From contig CM067372.1 of NCBI GenBank assembly GCA_034401795.1, positions 21,591,455 through 21,655,454 on the forward strand: a DNA stretch of 64,000 nucleotides, in the 5' to 3' direction. Shown piece by piece: positions 35,641-48,630 of the stretch. The notes under the pieces are model-generated. The model had not been told where the DNA came from. It saw only the letters and a list, made by a program, of their open reading frames with translations, and searched no databases. Position 1 is the first letter of the stretch; each line of letters begins with the position of its first letter. The DNA is from Chaetoderma sp. LZ-2023a. Taxonomy: Eukaryota > Mollusca > Caudofoveata > Chaetodermatida > Chaetodermatidae. The translations under genes and the position numbers were made by a program.

Positions 35641-37402
35641 AGAGCTAAGTCACCTTGATTGACAAAAGGAGCAGACTGCAGATGACGAACTGTCCAGGGC
35701 TATCGAGTTAGTGAAACAAGATGTTTGTCCCAGACAAGAGATTTTAAAAGAAGAAAAGCTTGAGGTGCAGAAATATATGCGTGAGTGGAAAAAGTTCCAT
35801 CTACGCAATAAAATGCTCTACAGATCAGCAAGGGTGGATGGAAATGTCACACAGCAACTGGTGTTACCAAAATCTTTTAGAGAGATTGCATTGAAAGGAC
35901 TACATGATGATGTGGGTAATCCTGGGAGGGGCAGGACCATTTGGCTTGTTCGCAGTAGATTGTATTGGCCAGGCATGGGGGCAGACGTAAAGAACAAAGT
36001 CTTACACTGCAGCAGATGTATTCGGCAGAAAGGATCCGATTGCCCAAAGGATGAATTGGTGCCGATAGAGACTATGTCCTATGGAGCTTGTATGCATTGA
36101 TTTCTTCTCATTATAGCGGTCGAGGGGTGGATATGAAGATATTTTAGTAATAACTGACCATTTTACCCACTATGCATAAGCGATTCCAACTAGAAACCAG
36201 TCTACTAATACCACTGCTAGAGCTTTGTATAAACACTTCATTGGACACTATGGATTTCCTGCCAGGCTTCATAGCGATCAAGGGTGACCCTTGAGGGTCG
36301 TGTCATCAAAGAACTTTGCAAGGTAGCGGCGGTAGAAAAATCCCGGACAACACCATATCATCCCATGGGTAATGACATGACAGAACGGTTTAATCAAAGT
36401 CTTATAAAGATGCTTGGAACCCTAGAAGAGCAACAGAAATCAAACTGGAAAGCTTATGTTGCAGCTCTAGTACATGCCTACAATGCGACTAAACACGAGA
36501 CCACGGGATACTCACCTCATTATCTGATGTGTGGATGACATCCTACGTTAGCAATCGATGCTTATCCTGGAATTGATAGCAGCAACGAAGGAGCAAGGGA
36601 TAGACAACTATGCTATGAAGTTGAACAGGAGTCTAGAATTTTCTTACAAAGTTGCGTCAGCTTAAGCCAAGAGAAAACGAGAGAAGTATAAGTAGCATTA
36701 CGATCTGAAAACTAGAGATTCTACTAGGAGACAGAGTACTCGTGAGAAACCTGGGAATTTGAGCGAAACACGCTAGCAGATCGGTGGGAGTATGTTCCGG
36801 ATATCGTCATTGGTATACTGAACACGGATATACCTGTTTAACAAGTTCAGAAAGAGGACACGAATGGACAAGTGAATACTCTTCACAGAAATCTTCTACT
36901 GCCTTTCATGGCCATTCCTTGTCTTCAGCATGTGGGGAGTGAGCAGGATGGTGTTGATCAGGATTCAGCTCAGATGAGGCACGATGTTTCGACAAGGAGA
37001 TCAATACATCACACTCATTCACCTACTGATACTTCTGATTCCGATAGCGTCAGCACTGATGACTCTACAATAGCCAGATATATCATACCAGCAAGGCGAA
37101 GGAGAACTGGTCATCCCCAGACGCCTATGCATATGTCTGAAAGGATGCAGTGCATGAACAATTCAGAGATTGAGGAGAGTACTCAAACAACTCTCGATTG
37201 CATATCACGAATTGGGGATATATGTAACAGTACCTCCAAAAATGATCAAAGTCTCGTGAGTCAGGTAAATAATTCCTTTTCCATTGCACCAGATCAGTCA
37301 ATTTCCAATGCTTTACCCCGCCGGTCACGTCTCGAACGCAAACCCTCGGACCGATATGGTCAGAATGTTATGGAATTAGTGGCTGGTGGAATATTTGTTT
37401 AA
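35640..37402 (+). mobile_element. Fossil Gypsy integrase with C-terminal region
   Basis: Plus-strand integrase of a Gypsy element of a different group from the Gmr1-like ones. Parts: an N-terminal zinc-binding region (LHDDVGNPGRGRT, LYWPGMGADVKNKV, CSRCIRQK), a catalytic core with ITDHFTHYA, LHSDQG and TTPYHPMGNDMTERFNQS, then AYNATKHETTGYSPHYLMCG. Downstream is the conserved end LHRNLLLPF (near 36880) followed by a serine/arginine-rich tail to 37402. It is broken, with about five breaks, and of moderate age since long stretches still read. No RT is recognised upstream, and no flanking LTR was identified. Confidence 0.8.
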
Positions 37403-39384
37403 TTGTAATTATACTATTAAGGTCAACTAGTTTGTAACATTGAACTTATATTTACTGGTCAACTGTTATATTAATTAAGGAATACGATGAAAATAAGTGT
37501 TCTACCTTGCAGTTGAATAATGTTATTTATTACACTGGTTTTCAGAATGACACTCAGATGTCTGGTGACTGCTTTGTGTTCATGGGTGTGATGATGTTAG
37601 TGCACATCGTTATCTAATATTGTAAGTATGGTACGTTTAATTGTATCGCATTATAATATGTAAATGTTTCCAAGTAACACTGTTATTATTATCATGAAAG
37701 CCATGTGTATTCCCTCATCGTAGCACAGGGTAAGTGGATTGCTTTACTTCATAAAGTAACATACTTAATTATCTCCATGATATGCGTCTATCCATTGCAT
37801 TGTATTGTCTTGTATCTTATGTTAAATTGAATTTTAACAACTTGATGATCGTAAATGAGTTTAGGATTGTACTATTGTGAAAATAGGTAAATTCCGTTAT
37901 AAATTGACTATATTATTCATATGAAAATACATGTGTAAATGCTTTGCTTTATTGAATTATGCTGTACTTTTTGAATGACCTGTTAAATGTGTATGCACTA
38001 AATGACTAACGATTTATATAATTGTGCTAAACCAATTAAATGCCTATTTACTCGTTTATGTATGCTTGCTTATTTTCTCTTGTATTACAGTGTAGCCTCA
38101 CAAATCATAATGCCAGGAGACATTGTCTTATGCCGGGGAAGTGTGTCACCAGGTTACATGTTGTCAATTATATAAAGGCGCTTTTCAGGTCTTACTAATG
38201 GGCTTATGTATGCGTTATGTTTATAATTGTTTGTTTGTGCGTAAGCTGTTGCTGTCTTTGTCGACTGATTGAGTGCGTGACGTTGCAGCGAATATGAGGT
38301 ATGATTGGCCGAGAAGCAATGATTATGAGTAAACTGTGTGTTGCACAAATACCTTCACAACCATTTTAAATTATTCGTTTCTTCACAAGAATCGCATACA
38401 CATCGTGTTCAAATATTAGTAATTTTAAACAAGATTGCGACGCCATTGAATCTACCAGGTATTGCTTCGGTCACCTAACATACGTATATGTTGAATCAAT
38501 CATCTTCAACTTCTTTATCTCCGTCCAAATAAATATCGAGATCACATCACCTATACGCGTTCTCTTTTTGGCATTGGGAAATCCCTGAACCCGTAACATA
38601 TACGCCCCAGCAAACAGAATCTACTGAGGCACGTGATAAATATTCGGAGAAATATTAAATAGTTCGATTTGTTCGACATCACCAAAGCCTACAATTTCTT
38701 TTTATTTGCTGAAATTCTACACAGTTCTCGCATACACATCCATTGTGCTTATTTGCGGAGTTATAGTCGACATGTGTTGGTTCTCGCATACCCTTCCATT
38801 GTGCTTATTTGAGAAGTTATAGTCGACATGTGTTGGTTCCAGCTACAGTAACTCGCAATATTTAATAGAAGATAATAGTATTAGTCTAACGAACACTATT
38901 CATTGCATTGTCTGCTCCTCTCAAATACCAGTCCCGCATCCTTGGACCACGCAATACCTAACAGCAGATTCATAATGTGGTAACAGTTGATAACAGTGCA
39001 TCAGTATGTAAATCAACGAGAGCAAATAGATGTATTCAGTGCGGATGAACAGGAAGTAATTTAGCATCATGGCAATGTATAACGCACAAGTCCTTGTTTG
39101 TATAAATTTGGCAAATTATTGCTGGTAATGCTTGCTGGTGTGGGAATTGAGCATATCAGTTCTACCACAGTGAACATCTTCTTCTTCTTTTACATGCCTC
39201 ATACGATTGCTCTACTTATTTTTGTTCCAGCACACAAACAGTCAACACTACAAACAGTACTAAAGTAAACACAACTGGCATTGCCCTTTTTGCCTGACAT
39301 GTAGACGGTAATCACGCATTGACTCTGTGAATGGGTTGACTTCTGTGAACATGCAAAGCGTCTGAAGCTAAATACTCACTTGGG
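37403..39384. other. No gene recognised
   Basis: About 2 kb of AT-rich sequence with many short TGTAAATG-type words. It may hold the 3' end of the Gypsy fossil. Only the 56-bp duplication listed separately stands out. Confidence 0.45.
38725..38836. repeat. 56-bp tandem duplication
   Basis: The unit starting TTCTCGCATACACATCCATT at 38725 repeats from 38781 with few changes. Both copies end TAGTCGACATGTGTTGG. Confidence 0.9.
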
Positions 39385-39515
39385 GTGGGTGGCGGATGTG
39401 GTGTGTGTGGGGGGAGGGGTGCGGATGTGAGTGTGTGTGCGTGTGTGAGCGTGCGTGCGTGCGAGCGAGCGAGCGTGCGTGCGTGCGGGCGTGCGTGCGT
39501 GTGTAGTAGTTGTGT
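39385..39515. repeat. GT/GC-rich low-complexity tract
   Basis: GGGTGGG-type, GTGTGT and GCGTGCGTGCGAGCGAGC repeats, imperfect. Open frames on both strands are artefacts. Confidence 0.85.
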
Positions 39516-40149
39516 CCGGGGGTCCAAGATCGGGAAATCTAGATGCTCCCAGACTGTATCTACATCATTTTCTGCGGTAAATTGGCTTGCCCGTGAATTC
39601 ATTCTTATTACCCATTTCAATAGAAAATTATTTAATTTCAGTGAGGCATTGGGCAATGTTCACCAGGGTCGATTCTGTGAAACATTCACAACTGTCAACG
39701 GCAAAGAACATTCAACGCATTGAGGCTGGATCGGCGGTGGTGTGGGAGGAACAAGGGTTGGGGTGAAGGAGGGGAAGAGAAGAAGATGCACTCATGCGCG
39801 CGTGTGATGAATTATTTCAGTTTTATTTCAAGGGAGAAAATATGTGTTCAAATGCAAGAGAATCAACTAGATTGCTTCTCATAGTCTCATCTCCAAAACA
39901 CCTTCAAGGTCACCATCTTACGCTCCTGCCCATTTGGTGGGGCGGTGGGTCGTTCGCACCCACCTATCCCCCCCACACCACCATCCCCTCTAGCGACGCC
40001 AATGAGTATGTACCTGTAAATAAAACATAACCTATATTAGATAATGCATGTTTCCATTATGGGTTGGTTTCGCAACATGTTCGCTTATCAAACTTGAGAT
40101 AACTTGAGAAACTAGAGATTATGTCTGACGTGACTGAATTTACAACTTA
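39516..40149. other. No recognisable feature
   Basis: Mixed sequence with C-rich patches (39955-39985). No gene recognised. Confidence 0.45.
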
Positions 40150-40290
40150 ATACAAATTTTGATGAATATTTTGAAATTAATTCGACGTGGAGATGTAGCT
40201 GCCATAGGCAGCAACAGCTCCCAATCAAATTACTTTCAAAATATATAACAGCTTAGCTGTTTTAGTAATTGAGATTCTGGAACCGAAGGC
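40150..40290 (-). repeat. Palindrome-cored repeat, copy E (core plus part of one arm)
   Basis: The core at about 40160-40255 has both halves: GATGAATATTTTGAAATTAAT, then AGCTGCCATAGGCAGCAACA and TCAAATTACTTTCAAAATAT. It is followed by AATTGAGATTCTGGAA, which corresponds to the reverse complement of the left arm of copy C. Confidence 0.65.
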
Positions 40291-43200
40291 TTCAGCGTTA
40301 CAATCTCGTACACAATCTGCGGGTCATACCTAGAAATTGTGTCCGCCCCCCCTTCTCCCCGCTATTGCGTGCTGATACATAACACTAGCCCTCTAAAGCG
40401 GAGTGATACAGTTCTCTTGACAAGTCACATAGCTGATGGCCCGCGACAGAACCACTATGCAGGAAGCAATCGGCCTGCTTTAAACTGCCGCAGATATTTC
40501 CTGGAAATGAGCTCCGACGTTAATTTACTTTGACGTCAATGGATTATACATGATTCACAGACATGGAAGCTGCGAGCTCAGTGTTTGTAAATCGAGATGT
40601 ATGTGTCTAGACACTGCGCGTATGGATCTGAACGGCACACCCTCATAACCTAGCCTTTATTGGGAGACAGTTAATTATGCTGGAGACACACATACGTGAC
40701 ATACACACATGATCGCGCCATTGATATTTATGAAAACTGTAAATTGCACTTTTGATTAGAAATCTACATATCTGGATATAAGCTTATCCCTGTTAATGGC
40801 TGGATTGTGTTGTTTAATCTCTAGTTTAATTCTTCAAATCAAGTTTCAAAACAAGAGAAGGGATATCCACCATTATTTCATAAACAATATTTCTTCGCAC
40901 GTAAATGAGCAACTACGTATCTTCAAGATCTAACTCAACACATTTCAAAAAGGTATATTGAAGATATTACAATATTTACCAGAATTACCGGAGTATTATG
41001 GGTGTCAACCAACACGCCAATAACCCTGTTTGATGGACACACATATGTATGCTGGTACGCGCAAGCATGAATCTAATATAGGAATGGAGATACCAAAGCT
41101 AATCATCAGAATGTCTTGACTAGTTGAGATTTCTTGGAAGATGTGTTTTTAAATAAATAGCTGGATTGAATTTATTTCTATAACAGAATCATGAATGAAA
41201 GGCGGGTTATTGCAGGATAACCTCACGCTGAAAGATGTGTGATTCTTGCATGAATGATAAGGGATAGAGATACATTCTACTGAATCATACAATCCAAACA
41301 CTCTTTAGTAGAAATGTTTCCCATTTCCGTCCACGAACATGGAAGATGATTCTGAAATACCATTGAGGTAAATGTTTGCCATTTCCATCCACGAACATGG
41401 ATGATGATTCTTAAATACCATTGAGGTAAATTGCAAGCTAATGAATAATATGTAGGCTTGATTAACTGAATGATTCAAATTGTATGGCTTTATTTCCGTT
41501 TGAAATAACTGTTAAATCATTAAAGTTTATATATTGTGAACGTGTCATCTAGCTGTAGACTGCATAAAATGTCACACTGCCTCGACACATTCTATCTCAA
41601 TAACCAGACACAAATCATTCTGCGTTCATATCGGTGAATCATGCATTAACCAGTGACGTCAGAGTAAGTTAACACGGAAACTCAGTTCCAGGAAGCATCT
41701 GGGAAGGTCTAAGGCTGGTCTATTATTTCCGGTACGGTGTGTTACATCCCATCCACCTCGTGATCTGCCAGGTGCAATCCATCTGCTCACCACATACGGC
41801 GCTAATTTTATGTATCAAACAGTATCGGTCGCAATTTGACATTTTACACAGGCAAGCTGCCAACCGATCATTTAAGATACCATGGTTATTATTCTAAAAT
41901 TAACTACATTTATGGAAAAGGTGCTTAATATCATATAAATGAATGCTGATTTTGACAAACAGATACAGAGTCAATTAAATGTAATTTACACTTTAGCTAC
42001 TTCATTACACGGAATAATAGCATGTCACTAAACGTTATTTTTGTCCTAGACCAGGGTGTAAAGACCGCATTTACCGCACGGTAATAAAAGAAAATTAACT
42101 TAATTTACAGAAATATTATTTGGTATTAAGAGCAGATAGCACATGAACAACTATCATGATTGAATATATAACTAATGCCTTGATGCACGCTGGTCAATTA
42201 CTATGCTTCCAAGTCATAGGTTGGCATACACATATTTCAAGCCCATGGTCTAAGTGACGTTTCTAATAAAAGCATGTCCATATATAAATGTGCAGCCAAT
42301 ACATCATATTACCTGCGCGGTTTAAATGTGTCAGTATTCACGGACAACGATGCAGACGTTTATATAAGCGTATACATGGGAAAACATGTTTGAATGTGCT
42401 TAGAGTCTCTCCCACATGCACTACATTTGAAGTGGAGCGACATTTGAATAGCCAATAGACACATTCCTTTTTCACTATAAACATATGGAGCGATGTGGGG
42501 AAATGTAGCAGACAATCACATAAGCGCGTGGTTGTGTACGTCTCAAATTTAATCACCATACGTACCACTACAACCACAATAAAGGCAGCTGGTTAAACTT
42601 GATGAATGCCTCAATACTCTAACATGAATCAAGAGACATTATTAATTGTACTGTTAGATATTCAAGTGACTCTTATGAGTTTCGTTAGCTTGAAACTATA
42701 AACTAGTGGATTCATTTGTGTCCTCATGCCCTCTATGAATATATTGCAATCCTGACGACGAATCACTGTTCTAGCACACATATTGATCTGCTACAGTGGA
42801 ACATTTCACTCGTTATCATACAGATGTGGTATGCCACAGTACATCTAAAAAAAATAAAAAAATTATAACAACATCATTTATCATCGTTGAATGATGTATT
42901 ATCGATTTGATGAACGGCAGAGACAATCTCTGTTGTTGCACGCCACGATGTTATAGAACTGTTTATATTTGGCTTCCTCTGGACTATTGACTTATATATT
43001 CTGCCGAACCATTGTGCATTTTCCTGGGAGTAATCGAAAATCCTCTTATATTGCCATTATTCTGGTGTTATAGGTGCATGGGTACACATGGGATATATAT
43101 TTAGCTGTCGTAAATAGACTGCGGTATTGCACATGCAACTGAGAAAGGATTGGGTCTCAGGCATCGCTCCCCCCCCCCCTCACCCACACACCAGCGCCCG

Positions 43201-43455
43201 TTATTGAAGGCACCAGCTGCAAATGTGGTATTAATGTGTACCATATGTCAATGCTGTAATAAAAATATACGGGCAATTCACGACTAATGTGTCAATGGCC
43301 ACACCAAGTCTCCGCTCATCAACTATTGAACTGAACGGTATGGGACGAGAAGGTGTAATAACGCGAGGAAAGATTTTTTCTAACAACGCGCAAGTCATGT
43401 TTATTCAAACAATAAGATGCGAGATGTGTTCTGAAATATAATCAGAGATTATTTC

Positions 43456-43457
<2 letters not shown>
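40291..43457. other. No gene recognised
   Basis: About 3.2 kb of AT-rich unique-looking sequence. The longest open frame (79 codons, 42338-42577 minus) has no recognisable family. A short C-run is at about 43169-43178. Confidence 0.45.
41313..41431. repeat. 58-bp tandem duplication
   Basis: The unit AATGTTTCCCATTTCCGTCC ... CCATTGAGGTA repeats from 41371 with a handful of changes. Confidence 0.9.
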
Positions 43458-43528
<71 letters not shown>

Positions 43529-43529
43529 C
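43458..43529. repeat. AAT trinucleotide microsatellite
   Basis: About 23 perfect AAT units, then AATCATAATAATAAC. Confidence 0.95.
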
Positions 43530-44581
43530 ATAATAATAACGATATCAATAACAAAGTGATACAGTAATAAAACAATGCAGAAAATGAACAATACAGTAAA
43601 AATGCGTTACAATAACTGTACCCAGGTAGTAGACCTAGTAGAACGGTATTTGCAATCGATGAACGCTTGGTTTCTCTCTGAAGATGCTATCTCTGTAAAC
43701 TGTAGTAATTTTAGACTGTAACAGCCTACAGCAATACCACTTCAGACAAACACCAGTCGTATTGATGTGCCATTGTGCACCACTACAATTACACCTGGGA
43801 TGACAAGCCCCCTGGTCATATTATCTCAATAGAATTATGCAAACTAAATTTATATAATAACCAACTACAGAATGCTAGGCTCACGTGTACTACCTGTTAT
43901 CTATAAAATAGTTCGGCTATAAGACAACCTCGAAAGATCATATTTGTATCAATCTGACCGTTAAAATGGTTAACGAAGCTATTGAATTTACTCAGTATGC
44001 AACACTTATCTATAAAGGCCACTCTTGGTGGCCCAAATTTGCCATCTAGAAACAGATTTTAAACACTAAATTTTCGTACCTGAAGAGTTGATCTTCCAAG
44101 AGTTCTCTTCAACAAAGCATCACTTCTTGAGTCTGAGAAAGTAATCTTGAGAATCAAATCGTATTCTAAATGAACCTATTAAATTGTCGGTCTTTTATAA
44201 TCAAGGAGCATGGGTTGGTTACACAATGTGGGCGTAGGTGTTTAAGGAAATAGTTCCTGTTTACAGAGAGAACAACAGATAATTTTGATGTTGGATCTGT
44301 TATTTCGTAATGCAGTTCCGTTAACATGTCTACGTCATAATGTACGCGTCCAATCAACCCAGTGGTGACGGGACTTACGTCATGAGTATATCAGTTTTCT
44401 TCCGTGTAGGTGTGATCAAAACAACACATACATCCGTAAACAAATTAATTAAGAAATTCAGTTCATCAAAATATATCTATCATTTATGGACAGGAGTGTT
44501 CAAAACAACTATCATGCATTTTGATATGCAACACCTCATTCGATTCGGGCTATAGAGAACCTCAAGAGAGGGATTTATTGC
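43530..44581. other. No recognisable feature
   Basis: AT-rich, no family recognised in the short open frames. Confidence 0.45.
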
Positions 44582-44935
44582 AAGCTATGCCCCACCCATT
44601 TCTAGCAAAGTTCCGACAACGTTTTGCGCATGTTAAGATCTATTTATATACATTGAACACTGGTTTCTCAGAATCCCATTTTCAAGGTCACTATGTAGGT
44701 AAGTTGTAACTATACAGGTAAGCTGCCACTATACAGGTAAGCTGCTACATAGCTTGAAACTAATATGATTGGGTGTTTTTGCTGCCAAAATTCAACAGAA
44801 TGTTTATAACATAGTAAACACATCAAAGACATACAATACGTAAACATGACGGACCTTTCAATGTTCCTGGCTGAGCTCGATATGCCATTCATTCGTCAGC
44901 CTACTTGTGACGTAATTGATCATGGAATCATATAC
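44582..44935 (+). repeat. Palindrome-cored repeat, copy F (diverged)
   Basis: Left arm (GCTATGCCCCACCCATTTCTAG), then ACTATACAGGTAAGCTGC present twice in tandem (about 44708-44745). A shortened core (TTGAAACTAATATGATTGGG, then TTTGCTGCC and AAAATTCAACAG) follows, then the right arm (TACAATACGTAAACATGACG, GTGACGTAATTGATCATGG). The core has lost the inner hairpin's second half. Confidence 0.65.
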
Positions 44936-46109
44936 TCCAGTGACAGATCGGATTCATCGATTGGCAAAGTGATTACTTTGAATTAGTGTCGTAGTTCGTT
45001 GCTGTGGTCATATTGAAGAATTCCGTAATAATACAATTGATTAGATAATGGAAAGTGCGGGCAAACTTGTTGATAAGTCTAACAACATACCGCGGGTAGG
45101 TATACATAATTAAATAACTAGTTTTTATTACACAATTTTCACATAGCTTAGCAAAAGTCTAATGTCTTGCTAAACAAGAGAGCAGTAAATTTGTTGAATT
45201 CAGTTTATCAACACAATATAATGACCTCACGCCATTTTGACTTGGAGAGATACAACAGCTAATCGTGTTTCCTTCCGTGTAACCTGCTGGCAGTCCGGTA
45301 AATCCTAGTAAACAAGGAATAATCTATCCGGGTATGTTGCTATCGGAAGTTTGGCCGGAGAAACCGTCATTTTGAATATCTCTTTTCGGGATACTATTGC
45401 GCGTGCGCTAAACTACTAATTGTGCTCTCTAACATTACAATCTACTCAGTGAATATCTTACAAGCTGTACCTGCTTAGATCGGAGGGAGGGAGGGCGATG
45501 GGGAGGTGGTGGAGGGCGTGGGGGGGGGGGGGGTTGTCATAATTAAAAGACCTTATGCTTAGCCGTATTTTACCAAATGAGTTAGATGTGGTTAATTCGT
45601 CATACCAACTCATTAATGATTTATTAAGTAGGTCAATATCCACAATGCGACAAAAAGAACAAATCACGTTAATTATCAAATCTGGTCCTGTCTATGACCA
45701 ACATATAGCACACAATGATGTGTGTCTACCGCGAATCTAATGTAACCGTCTTGGCCATATCAAGCTCCATATAGCATCAGACTACCTTCCATCATAAGTG
45801 TTGAAGACAAAAACAGTTTATTTAAACATTCCATGCACCTGATTCTTGAACACACCATAACAAGATGGAGAAAATGTCTGTTTCACGGCAGCTATAGACC
45901 TATGTATGAAGAAACGACATGAATGGGTCTTAAGACAATTTAGTCAAAATGCTTGCTCCACAGCTATTCAATATCAACTTTCTCAGCTCGCCATGTGGTT
46001 TGGCAATAGCATCATACAGATTCATAAGCTACAGACTCACCGTGTTAACCCTTTGAACCAGAAAAAACGAAATACGACACACTGTTGACAATGCCAGTAA
46101 TAATTGAAA
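44936..46109. other. No gene; G-rich tract at 45481-45533
   Basis: A GGGAGGGAGGG stretch runs into a run of 14 Gs at 45481-45533 and could form a G-quadruplex on the plus strand. Otherwise no recognised signal. Confidence 0.5.
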
Positions 46110-46245
46110 CAAATAATGAAACAAACTGACCGGAAACTGTTGTACGGCAGCAGCATGTTCTTATCGAATTAGTTCAAAATATTTAACATCTTACCCGCAT
46201 AGTTGGATTGAAATCGAGATACACGGACTATATAGTTCAACGTGT
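46110..46245 (-). repeat. Palindrome-cored repeat, copy G (partial)
   Basis: Second half of the core (CGGCAGCAGCATGTTCT, then GAATTAGTTCAAAATATTTA and ACATCTTACCCGCATAG), followed by TTGGATTGAAATCGAGATAC, corresponding to the reverse complement of the left arm. Confidence 0.55.
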
Positions 46246-47484
46246 TCATTTCAGATATGACTCACACAGGTGTACAGCCGCAATAGAGAAGGTGTATTTT
46301 CAGCTAATATCTAAGACATCGCGTGTATAGAGTGTACTATTAGCCACTAAAATGGGGCAATGAACGCTCTGATAACCCGCCATCGGGGGTACTCCGGAAA
46401 GCTTTGTTTTCTGACGACAAAAAGATAATCCTGCTCCAAATAGCCTCTACTATCTTACCCAGACGGGCCTACATCATCGAGGTATTGTAATACAGCCACT
46501 ATAATTGGAGCACGCTTTTTGTATCGGATTTCGAGTCCTTGAGCTTATGGTGATTACTTTCTATGATATGTTCCTGCATCCGTAATGCGAATATTAATGC
46601 AACATGATGGGCTTAAAGATGTAGATCTCGGCGGGTAAATGTGACATATGACGTCATTGATTTTTACGTATTTACTGTTAATCAGACGGATTTACTGCTG
46701 TGTAGATGTGTCTGCGCGTGCTATTTCGCAGAATTGGCCCAAAAACACAACCGATAAATCACGAGCTGTTTATCAATATCCGTAAACATATACCGCATTA
46801 TAGAGATCAAACATGGAATGAAGCGTCTATTAGCGGAAGATTTATGGATGGTTACGTGGTTTTGTTTGCCAATGCGCTGTATTCCATCATCGGTACTACA
46901 TATTATTGAGCTCGTATATTGTGGTTATTAATTAATTTCAAAGACAATTTATTTGAATTCTGTCAAGATACAGTCCATCTGTAGTGTCTGAAGGCATGCT
47001 CTGAATATGTGTCCTGCCATAAAGAAATACCCATCTACCGCACAGCTAATCAACACCGGACAGTGATCCGTAATTAAAGCGACATACGTTGACAAATTAC
47101 TACGCGCTGTGGTCAAGTTCCATAAAGCATGGGTTCAGTGTTAGACGGAGATAATATGCTTAATTTAATTCTATGCATAGTTGACCTGTGACCTTTTCTA
47201 GTCTGATGCAGTAAAGCACAGTTGAATGCCGGGATGTTATCTATCAGCGCTATGTCATTGCGGCGTGTTGCTTAAGAATGAGAAACATACAAAATAATCT
47301 TGATCTATATGAAATTTTCACGTAAACTCTTCATGTGGATGCAAACGTGGCAGCCCTTATTTGAAAAGTGGACGGTGTACCTAACACATTGACACGCATT
47401 GTACTGTATTCCAATTTGAACTCGTCCACTCCAACATCTCTCTACCCCACCGATACATTGATTAGCAGCACATATACTTGGTTT
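46246..47484. other. No recognisable feature
   Basis: No recognised gene. A 67-codon open frame at 46706-46909 has no known family. Confidence 0.45.
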
Positions 47485-47731
47485 CCTATGCACCCTCGGT
47501 GGGCGAACGTAGGCACCAGCAAGCGTAGTCACCCGTGGAAGCGACAGCTATACCAACCATCAGTTAGTTCAGTTCCAAAGTTCATTTTTCCCGCGAACCG
47601 TACCAACATGGAATAACCTGGCCAAAGACATAATCACTGCTCCGGATGTAGAGAGGTTCAAGACCTACAGACGACGAGCTAACACACCTGATCAGACATG
47701 TGCAAATAGTGTACAGATCAATCATCAGTAA
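47485..47731 (+). mobile_element. LINE ORF2 C-terminal tail
   Basis: Plus strand, two frames: SKRSHPWKRQLYQPSVSSVP in one, then after a frameshift FPRTVPTWNNLAKDII and PDVERFKTYRRRANTPDQ, with a stop at 47729. The order of HPW/R-x-YQ, FFPRT-x-P-x-WN and F-K-x-R is the usual C-terminal end of CR1/Jockey-like LINEs. RT motifs are absent, so the copy is heavily 5'-truncated. Confidence 0.6.
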
Positions 47732-47899
47732 ATAACCGGAATGTTGTCAACCCAGCCATGTTCACGAGGCCCGCACCTGGGCGTGATGTCCAATAGGATT
47801 TTGCCCAATATTTGTACAGATACAGACAGGTACAGATACCGCCATCAGCGACATTTTGCCAGAATTGTGATTACCAAATCAACGGAGGAATCCAGTTTT

Positions 47900-48034
47900 A
47901 GCTGTCTCTACGTATGCTCCACCCACGCTTCGCCCATGTTGGGATCGATCGATCCCTGCACTTTCTGAATCTCAATTTCCAGAAAACCATACAGGTAAGC
48001 TGTTGACCTTTTTGATCCAAATATTAGTTTCACC
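47900..48034 (+). repeat. Palindrome-cored repeat, copy H (left arm)
   Basis: Left arm (TATGCTCCACCCACGC, GGGATCGATCGATCCC, AATTTCCAGAAAACCATACA then GGTAAGCTGTTGA) and the first bases of the core (TTTTTGATCCAAATATTAG-type), where it breaks off. Confidence 0.65.
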
Positions 48035-48339
48035 AAGACACACACAGCTGACGATTTAGCGTGTCATATACTAGTTCAACGAGCTGCATAGCACCCTGCC
48101 AATGATTCATCAGCCTTGCACGGATATTTGGTACGACACAGACAAGCCTGTGTTCTCATACCAATGACTCCACACACTGTCGCTGGATCGTAGGTGTAGA
48201 AGCATCTTACGCTAATATTTCGTCGGAAAACAAAGTCTTGCAGAGTAGACCTATGGCCATCTATTAGCAGCTACGGACTTTGAGAGGTTGTCTTGAATTG
48301 AAATAGAGGTCAATAACCACGATATTACTTTCATGTTAA
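48035..48339. other. No recognisable feature
   Basis: Short unique spacer between the palindrome-repeat fragment and the LINE tail. Confidence 0.4.
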
Positions 48340-48630
48340 CAAGATAAACATAACCATTTGGCCACTGTAACTTATCTTTCGCCAAAGTTAGCAGCTCGTT
48401 TAAGTTCTTCTTGGTGCGGTCCTCAGTCTACACAGTGCCGCTCCCTTGACGTCGCTGCATAGCATATTTATTGTATGTATACAGTGTCGTACTCTACGAG
48501 GTACTTGCCGCTGAGGGCCGAGTACAGTGAATGATAACGCTGTCAGGGCAGGCGTGTCTAGTGGCACGTGCAGAAGATAGCCAGACACACACCCTCTCTT
48601 TTTGGTCGCTTTCATCGATTTATTGCACAT
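48340..48630 (-). mobile_element. LINE C-terminal fragment
   Basis: Minus-strand segment with VSGYLLHVPLDTPALTAL, then RVRHCIHTINMLCSDVKG and LRTAPRRT, followed after a short step by NLNELLTLAKDK. It aligns with the GHVLRMPEDTLAQRALE domain at 6600-6813 and so is a second, more diverged copy of the same LINE C-terminal domain. No RT is present. Confidence 0.45.
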
